From the NCBI GenBank assembly GCA_001839685.1, contig MLAK01000613.1:9356-71917 (forward strand): DNA of 62,562 nucleotides. Direction: 5' to 3'. Under the pieces are notes generated by a model. That model saw nothing but the letters and a program-made list of their open reading frames with translations. It was not told the origin of the DNA and did not search any database. Numbering within the stretch: the stretch's first letter is position 1; each line of letters begins with the position of its first letter. Origin of the DNA: Tritrichomonas foetus. Taxonomy: Eukaryota > Parabasalia > Tritrichomonadida > Tritrichomonadidae. Positions 10,501 through 20,930 of this stretch are shown here, in pieces. The position numbers were made by a program, and so were the translations under genes.

Positions 10501-11015
10501 TGAATCAGTAATTTGGCACTTTTTTCTTTTTTCATCATTATTGTGACATTTAGTGATCATTTCAAAACAGAAAAATATATTAAAATATAGTTTTTTCAAA
10601 TTGATGTTATTATATGAATCTTGTAGTTCCGTAATTTATATTAAACTCAATTAATAAAATTTATTTATTTTTTTTGGATGGCTTTTGGCTCGATCAGAAA
10701 AGAAATCTACAACTTGGATGGTTTTTTCCCAACTGTCTTTGGCTGTTATTTCAAAAAAAATAATAAGTAAAGTTTAGAATCTCGTAGGACCAGTTTACCG
10801 TGAACACTTTTCTTTAATTTGACTTTTCATTTGACCTTTAATGCTCAACAAGTAGATGCGACCGTTAATGATAATGATATTTCCCCAACCAAATATTTCT
10901 TTTTCCAAAAATTCAGAAAAAGTTTACTACTTTAGAATTTTTTGTGAATAAATGTGTTCCGACAACTGTCAAAATTAATTGAAGTTTGTTTGTGTCAAAT
11001 TTTTATATTTCGCCA
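10501..11015. other. intergenic region upstream of discoidin-like gene
   Basis: AT-rich DNA without coding signal. It contains the reverse-oriented paired GTCAAA box (10818-10836, listed separately) and GAAAAAGTT at about 10915, an octamer-like sequence also seen before other genes in this window. An Inr-like TCAAA lies about 20 bp before the chosen ATG. Confidence 0.4.
10818..10836 (-). promoter_or_regulatory. paired GTCAAA box
   Basis: Read on the minus strand this is GGTCAAATGAAAAGTCAAA, two GTCAAA boxes with a 12-bp period. It is about 180 bp upstream of the ATG at 11016. A nearly identical pair, flanked by the same bases, lies at 12434-12451. Related pairs occur near TOR, in the MITE and in the hAT element. 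A promoter role is inferred from recurrence and position. Confidence 0.4.
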
Positions 11016-11882
11016 ATGTCATCGCCATTTAAGACATTTAACGCAATCTCCGACAAAGTAACTTCAGGTGCCCTTACAGCCGAAGCCGCAGTTAAAGAAC
11101 TCACAGGTCTCGATTTCTTAAGTTTCAGCATTACCGAAATAGAAAAGGTTCAGAAGGCAGACTGGCTTCCAGACGACATTGCAGTCTCCATCCTTAAGAG
11201 CTGGATGAGACAGCAAGACCAGATGCTTCTCAATTTACGTGCGCAACTCGTTTTTACTCCAGAGATTACGAAAGAACGTCTCCAGGAGTTCGCCGATGTC
11301 ATGAGGCTTCCATCAAAGCCATGCGACCTTGTTGTCGAAAACATTATCGAGAAAATCGCCACTGCTGGAGGACTTCGTGACCCGGTTCTTCCAATCGACG
11401 AAAAACACCCAGAAAACGGACTTATCGGATTCGACCAAACAAACAATACAGGATTCTCGAGAAATCCAATAACAAACTTATTCGACTTTAAGAAGGAAAC
11501 TTACTATTCATCAGCTGCATCGGCGAACGTTTATTTCATAGTTTCACTTCCGCCATTTTTGAAGGCCAACCTTACATCGTACACACTGAGGGGGCCACCA
11601 AAGATCCAAGGCCAGGCAGCCCAGGGCGGTCCAAAAAGTTGGAACATTCACGCCTCAAACGACCTCGAAGAAATTCGTGGCGGTGGTGCCCCGCTCATCG
11701 ACTCGCAGCACGACAATCACGACCTTGAGAATCCAGAAGCAGTCAAAACATTCAACGTCAAACCTTCAGCTTACTACCGCCATTTCAAATTCATCCTCAC
11801 AGGAAATAACCACCAGGGAAATAACACAATTATCCTTTCCGGATTTGATATTACTGGAAACCTCATTATTTGCAATGAGTAG
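11016..11882 (+). CDS. F5/8 type C (discoidin-like) domain protein
   Basis: A 288-residue protein from the ATG at 11016 (MSSPFKTF); the frame opens 10 codons earlier only at a TTG. The N-terminal 110 residues are helical, including LDFLSFSITEIEKVQ. From about residue 145 there is a galactose-binding-like beta domain with features of F5/8 type C modules: NPITNLFDFKKETYYSS, SWNIHASNDLEEI, and at the end YRHFKFILTG followed by NTIILSGFDITGNL. There is no signal peptide or membrane segment, so an intracellular role is likely. Single F5/8C-like domains behind helical N-termini are, from memory, common in trichomonad proteins. The gene is visibly richer in GC and C-ending codons (ATC, CTC, GAC) than its neighbours, possibly reflecting high expression. 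Ligand unknown. Confidence 0.7.
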   Translation: MSSPFKTFNAISDKVTSGALTAEAAVKELTGLDFLSFSITEIEKVQKADWLPDDIAVSILKSWMRQQDQMLLNLRAQLVFTPEITKERLQEFADVMRLPSKPCDLVVENIIEKIATAGGLRDPVLPIDEKHPENGLIGFDQTNNTGFSRNPITNLFDFKKETYYSSAASANVYFIVSLPPFLKANLTSYTLRGPPKIQGQAAQGGPKSWNIHASNDLEEIRGGGAPLIDSQHDNHDLENPEAVKTFNVKPSAYYRHFKFILTGNNHQGNNTIILSGFDITGNLIICNE

Positions 11883-12433
11883 ATTTTTAAAAAATTGATA
11901 ATTTTTGTTTAATTCATTTCTTCTTTTTCTTTCCTTCTTTCTTTTTTTATTTTTTAATCAGATTTTTCATTTCTCATAAAATATCAGATTGATGTCTGAT
12001 GATAATCCATTCTATTCTACTAGAGTTGTGTAGCTCTTGCAAACTTAGGAGGAGGACTATCACATATATAATGATGCCTAACCAAGAACCAGAAAGTGTT
12101 GATTCAATAAATATTGCAAATGAAAACCAAAAATGAAATTGATCACATATTGTATTCTCTTTTCTATTATTGCTTACTTCTGAATGTAAATCCTCTATTC
12201 ATACATTTATTCATTTATGAATATTTACGTAAATACGAAAATCCTCAAACCATATAATTTAAAAATCCACAAATCCATGGATAGTGAGTGCTTGTAAAAT
12301 GTCGCAAAATCTCCTATATACTTAATTGCAAACTTGTTCAGCCTTTCTTATTTTTTCTCTGGAAAATAAAGGCATATATGAAGAAAAACCCTAATTAGAT
12401 AAAGTGCGACGAGTTTTAAATTGAATATTTAAA

Positions 12434-12451
12434 GTCAAATGAAAAGTCAAA
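12434..12451 (+). promoter_or_regulatory. paired GTCAAA box
   Basis: GTCAAATGAAAAGTCAAA, two boxes with a 12-bp period. It matches, with flanks (TTAA on one side and TTTAA on the other), the reverse-oriented pair at 10818-10836. It lies about 520 bp upstream of TOR, with no closer gene on either strand, so it may serve an unseen transcript. Confidence 0.35.
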
Positions 12452-12928
12452 TTAACTAAAAATGTTTAGATTCGACATTTATTTTTGAAATATGAAGAAA
12501 AACGGAAGTCATTTTTTGACATTCATGTACACTTAACAGAGTAATAACTATGTGGATTTTTATCAAACCCTAGGCATAATTTTTTTAAACCTTTTTTATA
12601 GGTGTGACTTAAATATTTCAAGTATTAATGAAAAGTAATGTTTTCATTTCATCTGAAAAGTAGAATCATAATTTTATATTTATATGAAAATGCCATGATT
12701 TGGCATTCATGATGAAAAATTCATATAAAAATAAAAGAAGAGTTTTTTGAAAGTCTGAGATTTTGATCGATTAGTTCAATAATGACGCGAGTAATTCCAA
12801 TTTCATTTTTATTACATAAATACATTTCAAAAATAATAAATGGGCTTTAGATGAGTAATACAGACAACAATGGTCTTTGACAATTGCTGCAAAATATTTT
12901 GTCAAATTAATTTCACATCAAAAATAAT

Positions 12929-12948
12929 GGTCAAAATAAAGGTCAAAA
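12929..12948 (+). promoter_or_regulatory. paired GTCAAA box in TOR promoter
   Basis: GGTCAAAATAAAGGTCAAAA, two GGTCAAA boxes with a 12-bp period, ending about 25 bp before the TOR ATG at 12974. This is the clearest promoter placement of the recurring motif. Confidence 0.45.
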
Positions 12949-12973
12949 TCACAGGTGAAATTATGTCATTTTT

Positions 12974-15900
12974 ATGCTTGATTCAATTTGTTTATCGAAC
13001 GATTTATACCAAATCAAATCAGATTATAAAAACTTCAAGCATGCCATTTACGATGCATTGGCCGACGCGAACGATTTATCTTTACCAATTGAGGAATCGA
13101 AGCTTATTGAATCGATCGAAAATTTATTCCAAATGGGAAACGGAAACCAAAACAAAGAAATTGAAGACGAAACAATTCTCAGAATAATTATTGGAGCCTA
13201 CACACTTTCAAAATATTCATTAATATATCAAGATAAATCCATGCATTTTTTTCAGAATATACCCAGACCAAAATCGTTAGTTGTCTATCGATTTTTATGT
13301 AAAATAATTGCAAAAAAAAGCAAAAATTATACATCACCATGGGATTCTTTTGTTGATGAAACATTTAATTCAATTTTGCCAATGAAAGAAAAAGAAATAA
13401 ATCCAATTGAAGAGAATGATATTGAGTACGCACTTATATATATAGAAGCACTAATTAAATATTCTTCAGATTTTGCTGAAAAGCATTTTGAACGAATTTT
13501 TATTCATTTAATCAACATAATTGAGAAAAGTAAAAATAAACTTTTAAATTTCTCGTGCAAAGTTCTCAAAAAATTATGTTTTGAATATCCTTCTGCATCA
13601 ATTCCAAGAAATGTGATTAATTCAATCCCTAATTGGAATGAAGAATCGTATTATAATGCATTGTGCATTTTTTCAACAATTTTTGAAGTCAATCCAACTT
13701 TAGTTAATGACTATATTTTGACTTTTTTAACTAAATTTCTTTCTGGTAATAATGAAAAAGAGTTTTATTTGTCATTATATGCATTAAACTTTTGTAGTGA
13801 TCAAATTTCAAATTTTTCTCAACTTTTAGAACCTTTTGATATATATTCAAAAATCTTTGATTCGTCAAGTATAACAAGAGAAAAATTAATTATTATAACA
13901 AAACTTGTAAATGATTCTCCAAGTGATTCTTTGGATGAACAAGATATCCAAAACATTTGGAATATTATTGAATCATCTCTTTTTGCTAATGACAAAGATA
14001 TATCTTGTAATGGCTTTCATTTTTTAGATACTTGTATAAAAGTTGGAATAGAATTTCCAAAAATGAATGAGATAATTGAAAAAATACGGAATTTTCCTTT
14101 ACAAAATAACTGCAATTCCTTATACCAATTTCTGATTGATAACGATGAAAACAAATATATTCAAATGTTAATTTCAAGTTTAAATATCACTCCTTATAAA
14201 ACCCTTAAATACTTATCATTCAATTGGGAAATTCTAGAAAATAAAACAGAAAAATCAATTGAACTTTTAGTTGATTCTATTTTTAATTTAATTAATAATA
14301 ATGATGAAAAAATAAGAGTAATGATTCCTTTTGTAGCCTCGACACTATCTCCCAATTGGACTAATAAATGTTCTTCTTTATTGATCCAAATTCTCCTTTG
14401 TGATCCATCAAATTCTGTTCGTTCATCATTTTTGAAAAATATAAAGAAACCATTTTCTAATCGATTTCTTGAAACAGATTTTCTTGATATTTTAGAATTA
14501 CTATTAAATGATTCATCACAATTAATTAGAATTGAAACAGTCAAATTAATATGTCGTATGTCTCATTTAAATCCTTTTGGATTATTTTCTATTCTCCATC
14601 CATATTTTATTTTTGATGAGCAATTTCTTTCACCACGAAAACTTGCAGAAAGAGCAGAATTTTATTCATATGCTTTTAAATCATTTCCAGATTGTCTAAA
14701 AATGTATAATAATTTATTTTATGATAGTGCAATGAAATTTCTCAATAATATTCCGAAGTTTTCTACACTTTTAGCACATACTTTCTATGAGAAAACATTT
14801 TGTTACTATATTTCCACACTTGACACCATTTTAAAAAATAATTTTGAATTTTTGCAATCGAGGAAAGATGAAACTGTTAATTTTTGTCTCGAAAAACTAA
14901 GTAGTGGACTCACAAAAAATGAAACATACGAAATTCTTCTCTTATTAGAGAATATTATTCTGACAATAGGAGTTGAACAATCTCAAAACTACAAAACATT
15001 ATTCACAATTATCTTTAATACTGGATCTTTATTTATTTCTCCCAAAATACATCAGCACATTTTAAAAATTTTAGGTTTTATTGGTGCTCAGCAGCCAATT
15101 GAACCACCACATCCAATGTATAACTGTGAGAAAGATGACTCACATAAAAATAATACTTGGAAAGCGTCAAATCCAAAACATCAAGCGCTATATTATTACA
15201 AAGTTTGCTCAGCTGAATTATTTAATATTTTAGAAGATGATTCTTTATCTAGAATTCATTTTTATGCTTTTGAAGCACTTGGAAAGATGATGTCTGCTGG
15301 AAAATTTTGTTATTCTGATATAGCTGACGATTTTAATCGTTTCATGAAGTATTTTCAAAGTAAAATTTCCACAATGCAAATTAATCAAGGAAAAGATCGA
15401 ATTATTGGTTTACTTGAACACTTAGTGAAATTACCATTAAAAATTATTAAAGATTCAATTCCAATATTGGTCCAAACCTTAATTGATTTATGGAACTATG
15501 GCTCATTACGCATTGTAAAAACATTTGCTATCTCACTTGCCGCATATTTTACTCCATATCTAAACAAGATTATTCCTTTAATTCGTAGTTCTGATGATAC
15601 AGAAAATGTTATCAATTCTTTAATTTGTATAGCTTTATGTTCAGCAATTGATACTCATTTTAATGATGAAATAATAGATATTTTAGTTCAAATGGTTAAT
15701 TCCGGGAAATATGAAGCTTTGAATGGATTACGAATTATTATCATTCGCTGCTACATTCATAAACATATTGGAAAAATTTGTTTATGTTGTTTGAAATGCA
15801 TATATCACGAAAAAAGTCATAATATTGCTTTACAAGTAATCTATAATTTAATTTTGAATTATGACATCAATAATTTTATCCCAATCATCAAATCCAGCCT

Positions 15901-18900
15901 TAAAAATTATCCAAATGATTTGAGGGATTTAAACTCCATTCTCAAAAAAGGATTACAAGATAATAAATCACCAATAGTTGATGATAGAGTCCCACCAATG
16001 ACAATAGGGGCAATACTTTCACCAAAAATGAAAACAAAAGAATTCTTTTCTTATTTTGACATGAAAAACATTGAGTCGAGAAATTTTGAACAATGGATGA
16101 AAAATCTCATGCTTTTCTGTGTAAAATATTCACCAAGTCAAATTATTAGTAGCACTATATATGTTGCTCAAAACAATCAGATTTTCTCAAGAAATATATT
16201 CAGCATTGCATTTCATTCATGTTATATCGCGAAAGTTCAAGAATTAAAAAAGTGTAAATTAACAAAATCACCTTTATTGAAAGGACTTGAAATAGGGATT
16301 CAAATGATTCCAAAAGCATTTTTATATTTACTATGTCGGAAAGATATAACACCAAAATGTTATGCTGAAATCACAGATTTAATTGAATTTATGGATCGAG
16401 CAGGTCATCCTTTATTTGATACCGAAAATGGTTCATGTCAATTAACACCATGTATTTTGTCAAATAAACCACCTCTCTCTCTAAGATTCGCATTAACACA
16501 CTTTGATAAATGTTTAAATACACCTAAGCAAAAAGAAGCAGCTAATGAACTTGCACGTGCGTTTCTTCGAATTGGAATGTATGAGCAATTTGATCATTTT
16601 ACCAATAAATTTGAATCATCTCATTCGCCATTTTCAGATATTTTCCCAGTTCATACATATTCTATATATGATAAAGCCATTATCAAAAATTCCAATGATT
16701 TTTTTATGAAAAAAGATTGGGGATCATTTAATAAAGAAATTGAAAAATGTAATAATAAAGTTGTAACCCATCTATTTAAAGCTGCTTCTCTCATAGCTCA
16801 AAATAAAAATCCAGACAATGTAATAGAAAAAGGATTTAAACTTCTGGGCCAAGAGTGTGGTGCTAAATTCGCTCAAGGATTTACATCCGTTTTCCCAGCA
16901 ATTATTCATGCACAACAATTTTATGAATTAAAAGAATTAAAAAATCTTGATAATTTTAATATAAGGACTCGAAATTCGAATGGAATCTTATATTTCTTAC
17001 CTCCTGTTCTTTTACTGAGAATAGCTGCAAAAAATGAATACCATGCAAACAGCTTCGATAATTTTCTCGAAGAGAAGGTGAAATTATTAAATTTATATAG
17101 AAAAGCTAATGATTGGGACATGATGAATAAATTCTTCAATAAATTCTTTGATAAAGAAAAAACCATTCCAATTGAAGCTGAAATTGAAATGCTGCATTAT
17201 AAAGTTGCTAATAATTTAACAAGCGAAGAAGAATTTGATATTATAATTAGGAAAACACAAGACAACGAAAAACTACAAAAATACATGAAATATCAAAAGG
17301 CAAAGTTTTTAGCACGCGCAAATGAATTTGAAGTTGATGTTTATGAAAAAGTTATTGATTTATGTGAAAATAACGATAATATTAAAGCTATTAGATTATG
17401 GAGTTGGGCAAACATGAAAATTTTTAAAATACTTCCATTAAATAAAACAGCGCTAATTAATTCTGTTCATGGGTTTGTCCAAAGCGCAATTTTAAATGAA
17501 TCAATGCGCATTGCCGATATGTCAATTATTATTTCTTTGATATTTTCGCATGGTTTATTATCGATTAATGATTTTCAAGTTTATTTAGAAAAATTACCAC
17601 TACATTTTTATATAGATTCAATTAATCAAATTCTTTCAAATCCTTTAATAAACATCACTGGCAATTTTAAAGGTTTTATAATGAAAATTCTTACAGATTT
17701 AGCAGCAAACTATCCTTCTGCAGTCATTTATCCGTATATGTTTTCAATTTTATGTGATAACCGATATATAAAAGGGAAACCAAAAGATACACCAATTAAA
17801 GAAATAGCAAAAATTTATCCATGCATTTTTTCTGAAGCGAAAAGGCTTTATTCCAGTTTGATTGCTGCTGCATCAACTTTATCTAGTTATTGTATTGAAA
17901 TTTCAACGAAAATTGAAGAATATATAAATGGTGAGTTAAAAGATGAAAAATCATTTAATGACAGAAAATGGTTCCTTCAAGATCTCATTATAAATATGAA
18001 ACGACATTTTAAGTCAACGAATATTAATGAACATGATAAAAAGTTTATTGAAGAATATCATCAAGAATATAAATTTGTTACTGAAACATTAAGTGAAATG
18101 CAAGTAAAACTTAGAACTTTAAATGAATTATGTCCAAGGAATCATTCAAATCGTAAATTAATGAAACCAATGTCTCAGGCAATAGATTCTGTCTTTGTTA
18201 AAAGATCAATTTCCCAATCACCTGCACTTCAAACTTCAGAAGAAGTGAATCAACAAAACCAAAATTCAATCTCCAACAAGCTAATGGACAATCAACCAAC
18301 AAACAATCAACTAACAGGCAATCAATTAGAGACTAATTTACAATATACTCATTCAAATAGTATTAATATAGAAAGTAAGGAGTCTGCTAATGATAAAGAT
18401 CAAATCCAGAAATGTAAAGAATATTTTGCGAATGTGGGTGAGAGAATGAAGAACATTCGACGAATACTTCGTGATGGCGAACTAAAAAGTCCAAAAATTA
18501 TCGATTTATTTGTTGCCTCTCCAGAATTAGAAAAAATGACTGATTTACCACTTCCTGTCTTTGGAACATTTCATTACAATCAACCAACTATATATATTAA
18601 TAAATTCATCCAAAAAGTAAATGTGATTGTTTCAAAACAACGACCCAGAAAAATCACAATTGTTGGAAGTGATGGACATAAATATCCATTTATTCTTAAA
18701 GGTCATGAAGATTTACGACTTGATCAACGTGTCATGCAATTCCTCAATTTATTAAATGGTGTCTTAAGGACACATATAATGACCTATTCAATTACACCTT
18801 TGACAACAGCTGTTGGATTGATTCAATTTGTAAATGATATGACAACAATTCGTGATATGATCATGAATTATAGAAAATCACTTCAAAAACCACTTCCTGA

Positions 18901-19657
18901 AATCGAAATCGAAAATTTTTTGGTTAAGTCAGAAGTTTTTTGCCAGCAAAAAGAAAAATTGAAGTTTTATGGATACAGAATTAATATTCAACGTTATGAG
19001 ACATTTCGAGAAATAATGAGTCAAACTGATGATCGAAAGAATGATTTAAGAGAATCACTATGGTTTTCAGCACCTGATAGTGAAACATGGATGAAATATA
19101 AAATTAATTTCACTTCAACTGCTGCTGTTACTTCTATTGCTGGTTATATAATAGGACTGGGTGATCGGCACACAAGTAATTTAATGCTTAGCAATCGAAA
19201 TGGTTCATTGATGCATATAGATTATGGAGATTCTTTTGAAGTTACCCAACAAAGAATTGATTTCACCGAAAAAATTCCATTTAGATTAACAAGAATGATG
19301 ATTGCTGCTTTTGGGCCATGTGGAGCGACTGGATCATTCCAGCATGGTTGTGAAGAAACATTATCCATTATTCGAGAACACCAAGAAGAAATTTTGGATG
19401 CACTTGAAGTGTTTTCAAGATCTCCGCTTCAACAAGGTGGAATGTGCTATGGATTAAGAAGAAGCCAAAGTGAAATGGATTCACAAAAGCCAGCATTAAA
19501 TAGTATTATGAAACGAATTACTGAAAAAGTTACAGGGAATGACTTTGAAAATGAAAAACCTCTTTCTGTCCATGAACAAGTGAATAAATTGATTCAACAA
19601 GCTTCCAATGAATACAATTGGGCAACTTCATATCTAGGATGGGGACCTTGGTGGTAA
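12974..19657 (+). CDS. TOR (target of rapamycin) phosphatidylinositol 3-kinase-related kinase
   Basis: A 2,227-residue Ser/Thr kinase with an ATG start at 12974. The N-terminal ~1,100 residues are HEAT-like helices, followed by a FAT-like region. The kinase domain (about 1850-2150) begins with VSKQRPRKITIVGSDGHKYP and ILKGHEDLRLDQRVMQF, which is characteristic of TOR. The catalytic GLGDRHTSNLM (D2064) and HIDYGD (D2083) are intact. KIPFRLTRMM is the TOR activation-region signature. The extreme C-terminus, HEQVNKLIQQASNEYNWATS then YLGWGPWW, is a FATC domain. An Asn/Gln-rich insert (about 1755-1800) precedes the kinase. The FRB region (about 1615-1720) is poorly conserved, so rapamycin/FKBP12 binding may be lost. 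Length is slightly below the usual 2,400-2,550. TOR controls growth in response to nutrients. The family assignment is firm. Confidence 0.93.
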   Translation: MLDSICLSNDLYQIKSDYKNFKHAIYDALADANDLSLPIEESKLIESIENLFQMGNGNQNKEIEDETILRIIIGAYTLSKYSLIYQDKSMHFFQNIPRPKSLVVYRFLCKIIAKKSKNYTSPWDSFVDETFNSILPMKEKEINPIEENDIEYALIYIEALIKYSSDFAEKHFERIFIHLINIIEKSKNKLLNFSCKVLKKLCFEYPSASIPRNVINSIPNWNEESYYNALCIFSTIFEVNPTLVNDYILTFLTKFLSGNNEKEFYLSLYALNFCSDQISNFSQLLEPFDIYSKIFDSSSITREKLIIITKLVNDSPSDSLDEQDIQNIWNIIESSLFANDKDISCNGFHFLDTCIKVGIEFPKMNEIIEKIRNFPLQNNCNSLYQFLIDNDENKYIQMLISSLNITPYKTLKYLSFNWEILENKTEKSIELLVDSIFNLINNNDEKIRVMIPFVASTLSPNWTNKCSSLLIQILLCDPSNSVRSSFLKNIKKPFSNRFLETDFLDILELLLNDSSQLIRIETVKLICRMSHLNPFGLFSILHPYFIFDEQFLSPRKLAERAEFYSYAFKSFPDCLKMYNNLFYDSAMKFLNNIPKFSTLLAHTFYEKTFCYYISTLDTILKNNFEFLQSRKDETVNFCLEKLSSGLTKNETYEILLLLENIILTIGVEQSQNYKTLFTIIFNTGSLFISPKIHQHILKILGFIGAQQPIEPPHPMYNCEKDDSHKNNTWKASNPKHQALYYYKVCSAELFNILEDDSLSRIHFYAFEALGKMMSAGKFCYSDIADDFNRFMKYFQSKISTMQINQGKDRIIGLLEHLVKLPLKIIKDSIPILVQTLIDLWNYGSLRIVKTFAISLAAYFTPYLNKIIPLIRSSDDTENVINSLICIALCSAIDTHFNDEIIDILVQMVNSGKYEALNGLRIIIIRCYIHKHIGKICLCCLKCIYHEKSHNIALQVIYNLILNYDINNFIPIIKSSLKNYPNDLRDLNSILKKGLQDNKSPIVDDRVPPMTIGAILSPKMKTKEFFSYFDMKNIESRNFEQWMKNLMLFCVKYSPSQIISSTIYVAQNNQIFSRNIFSIAFHSCYIAKVQELKKCKLTKSPLLKGLEIGIQMIPKAFLYLLCRKDITPKCYAEITDLIEFMDRAGHPLFDTENGSCQLTPCILSNKPPLSLRFALTHFDKCLNTPKQKEAANELARAFLRIGMYEQFDHFTNKFESSHSPFSDIFPVHTYSIYDKAIIKNSNDFFMKKDWGSFNKEIEKCNNKVVTHLFKAASLIAQNKNPDNVIEKGFKLLGQECGAKFAQGFTSVFPAIIHAQQFYELKELKNLDNFNIRTRNSNGILYFLPPVLLLRIAAKNEYHANSFDNFLEEKVKLLNLYRKANDWDMMNKFFNKFFDKEKTIPIEAEIEMLHYKVANNLTSEEEFDIIIRKTQDNEKLQKYMKYQKAKFLARANEFEVDVYEKVIDLCENNDNIKAIRLWSWANMKIFKILPLNKTALINSVHGFVQSAILNESMRIADMSIIISLIFSHGLLSINDFQVYLEKLPLHFYIDSINQILSNPLINITGNFKGFIMKILTDLAANYPSAVIYPYMFSILCDNRYIKGKPKDTPIKEIAKIYPCIFSEAKRLYSSLIAAASTLSSYCIEISTKIEEYINGELKDEKSFNDRKWFLQDLIINMKRHFKSTNINEHDKKFIEEYHQEYKFVTETLSEMQVKLRTLNELCPRNHSNRKLMKPMSQAIDSVFVKRSISQSPALQTSEEVNQQNQNSISNKLMDNQPTNNQLTGNQLETNLQYTHSNSINIESKESANDKDQIQKCKEYFANVGERMKNIRRILRDGELKSPKIIDLFVASPELEKMTDLPLPVFGTFHYNQPTIYINKFIQKVNVIVSKQRPRKITIVGSDGHKYPFILKGHEDLRLDQRVMQFLNLLNGVLRTHIMTYSITPLTTAVGLIQFVNDMTTIRDMIMNYRKSLQKPLPEIEIENFLVKSEVFCQQKEKLKFYGYRINIQRYETFREIMSQTDDRKNDLRESLWFSAPDSETWMKYKINFTSTAAVTSIAGYIIGLGDRHTSNLMLSNRNGSLMHIDYGDSFEVTQQRIDFTEKIPFRLTRMMIAAFGPCGATGSFQHGCEETLSIIREHQEEILDALEVFSRSPLQQGGMCYGLRRSQSEMDSQKPALNSIMKRITEKVTGNDFENEKPLSVHEQVNKLIQQASNEYNWATSYLGWGPWW

Positions 19658-19877
19658 TTTTGAGTGAAGAATAAAAAAATGTTTGTTTTTATAGTATATA
19701 AATTATGAGAAAATAATTTAGACTTTTATAATTGTTTATCCATCATTTAATTATCATTCTACCTAAATAAATAAAAACATGCATATATGAGGAAACTGAT
19801 GTTGATGAAAAAAATATCAAATGTTATTGAAGCATTAAATATTGATCATTATTTGATTTGATTTACTGGGGATATGT

Positions 19878-19916
<39 letters not shown>

Positions 19917-20620
19917 TTTGATCATCAGTGGGAATATGTGCTTTATTTTATATAAAATGATTGTAAGACATATATTAGTGAGATAAGCATAAGAATAAAC
20001 CAAATAATCACGATTTAGACAATTTTTAGAAGATTTTATGACCAGGAACGTCCCATAGAAAAAGTTGCAACACATAATTCGTGCGTAACATTGTTTCCTT
20101 TGTATCCCGAAATATTCTTTTAAAAATAGTTCATAAACAAAAAAGAGAAATTAAAATTATGATAGAAAAGTAAAATTTTGATGAGTATGAATATCAATAT
20201 CATTTTTTCCCACAATATAAAGCAAATGTCTTTAATGGAAACAGATGTATACAAACTAACTAGATCTAGATGTAGAAGACTATTGAGAGATCTAAATGAA
20301 TAATTGTTGATATTATTGTCATCTAAATATTATTTAATTGTAATCCTATTAATAATATATAAATATTATAATTTAAAAATCAAGATACAAAGAAAACCAA
20401 ATCCAAAAAAAAATTGTGAGAAAAAAATAAACCCCACAGAAATTTCTGAGAATTATTGAGATAGAAAGTGATTTTATAGCATTAATATCTTGATTATTTC
20501 TTATCATAAATCGTGCTTTTTATTATCATATGACCCTCCATCGAAAATTATAATGTTTTCCAAAATACAAAAATGAAGTATAAAAAAAATATTAATAATT
20601 TTGATATAAATAAAAAAAAT
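19658..20620. other. intergenic region with poly(A) tract
   Basis: AT-rich DNA downstream of TOR. It contains the A36 run listed separately and no coding sequence I trust. GAAAAAGTT occurs near 20057. Confidence 0.5.
19879..19914 (+). repeat. poly(A) run, 36 bases
   Basis: An uninterrupted run of 36 A lies 222 bp after the TOR stop, framed by TC and GATTT. A similar 41-base run follows the CK1 gene, also preceded by TC and followed by GA. Could be a simple homopolymer or the scar of a retroposed tail. Confidence 0.85.
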
Positions 20621-20889
20621 TTAGGCATCAATGAGAAGATTACGAATGTTTTGCCATCTAAATGGCGAGTCATCAGAAAATTCACTTGGCATCGAGTCTG
20701 GAAAAAAACATATTGGATTCCATTTTTCTTGATTTGGTCTTTCAATCGTTGTATCTGTATACCTGCTTGAGAATGTGCTGTTGAGGACTGCCAGTCTATT
20801 TTCTTCATATACTAAAATTTTATGACAGAAAAGATTTCAATACATTCATATCTGTCAAATGGAAATTGAATTAATTCAACATCACTGAG
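20621..20889 (-). pseudogene. C-terminal fragment of a decayed gene
   Basis: On the minus strand a coding-like frame from 20889 (SDVELIQFPFDRYECIEIFS, then VIKF and a TAG at 20812-20814) continues in another frame as ILVYEENRLAVLNSTFSSRY and PNQEKWNPICFFPDSMPSEF, ending in a TAA at 20621-20623. The second frame has 71 open codons with a balanced, non-AT-driven composition. One frameshift at the AAAATTTTAG stretch joins them. An in-frame TAA lies just upstream, and no start is found. Family not recognised. The longer listed frame on this strand is out of register with this signal. Confidence 0.4.
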
Positions 20890-20910
20890 TTAAAACTATC
20901 AAAATTTTCG

Positions 20911-20930
20911 CGATTTTTAATTAAAAATCG
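20911..20930. repeat. perfect 20-bp palindrome
   Basis: CGATTTTTAATTAAAAATCG is its own reverse complement. It lies just upstream (minus-strand sense) of the decayed fragment. It may be a chance AT palindrome or a protein-binding site. Confidence 0.5.

Larger units (their letters stand above)
11883..12973. other. intergenic region upstream of TOR
   Basis: AT-rich DNA. A 21-codon frame at 12071-12136 (MMPNQEPESVDSINIANENQ...) reads like protein but is too short to call. GTCAAATGAAAAGTCAAA at 12434-12451 is a paired GTCAAA box. Several ATTTGGCATTCATGATG-like stretches near 12690 are unexplained. Confidence 0.4.

Noticed and set aside
12071..12136. 21-codon frame MMPNQEPESVDSINIANENQ...
   Set aside because: Protein-like but too short to call without homology.
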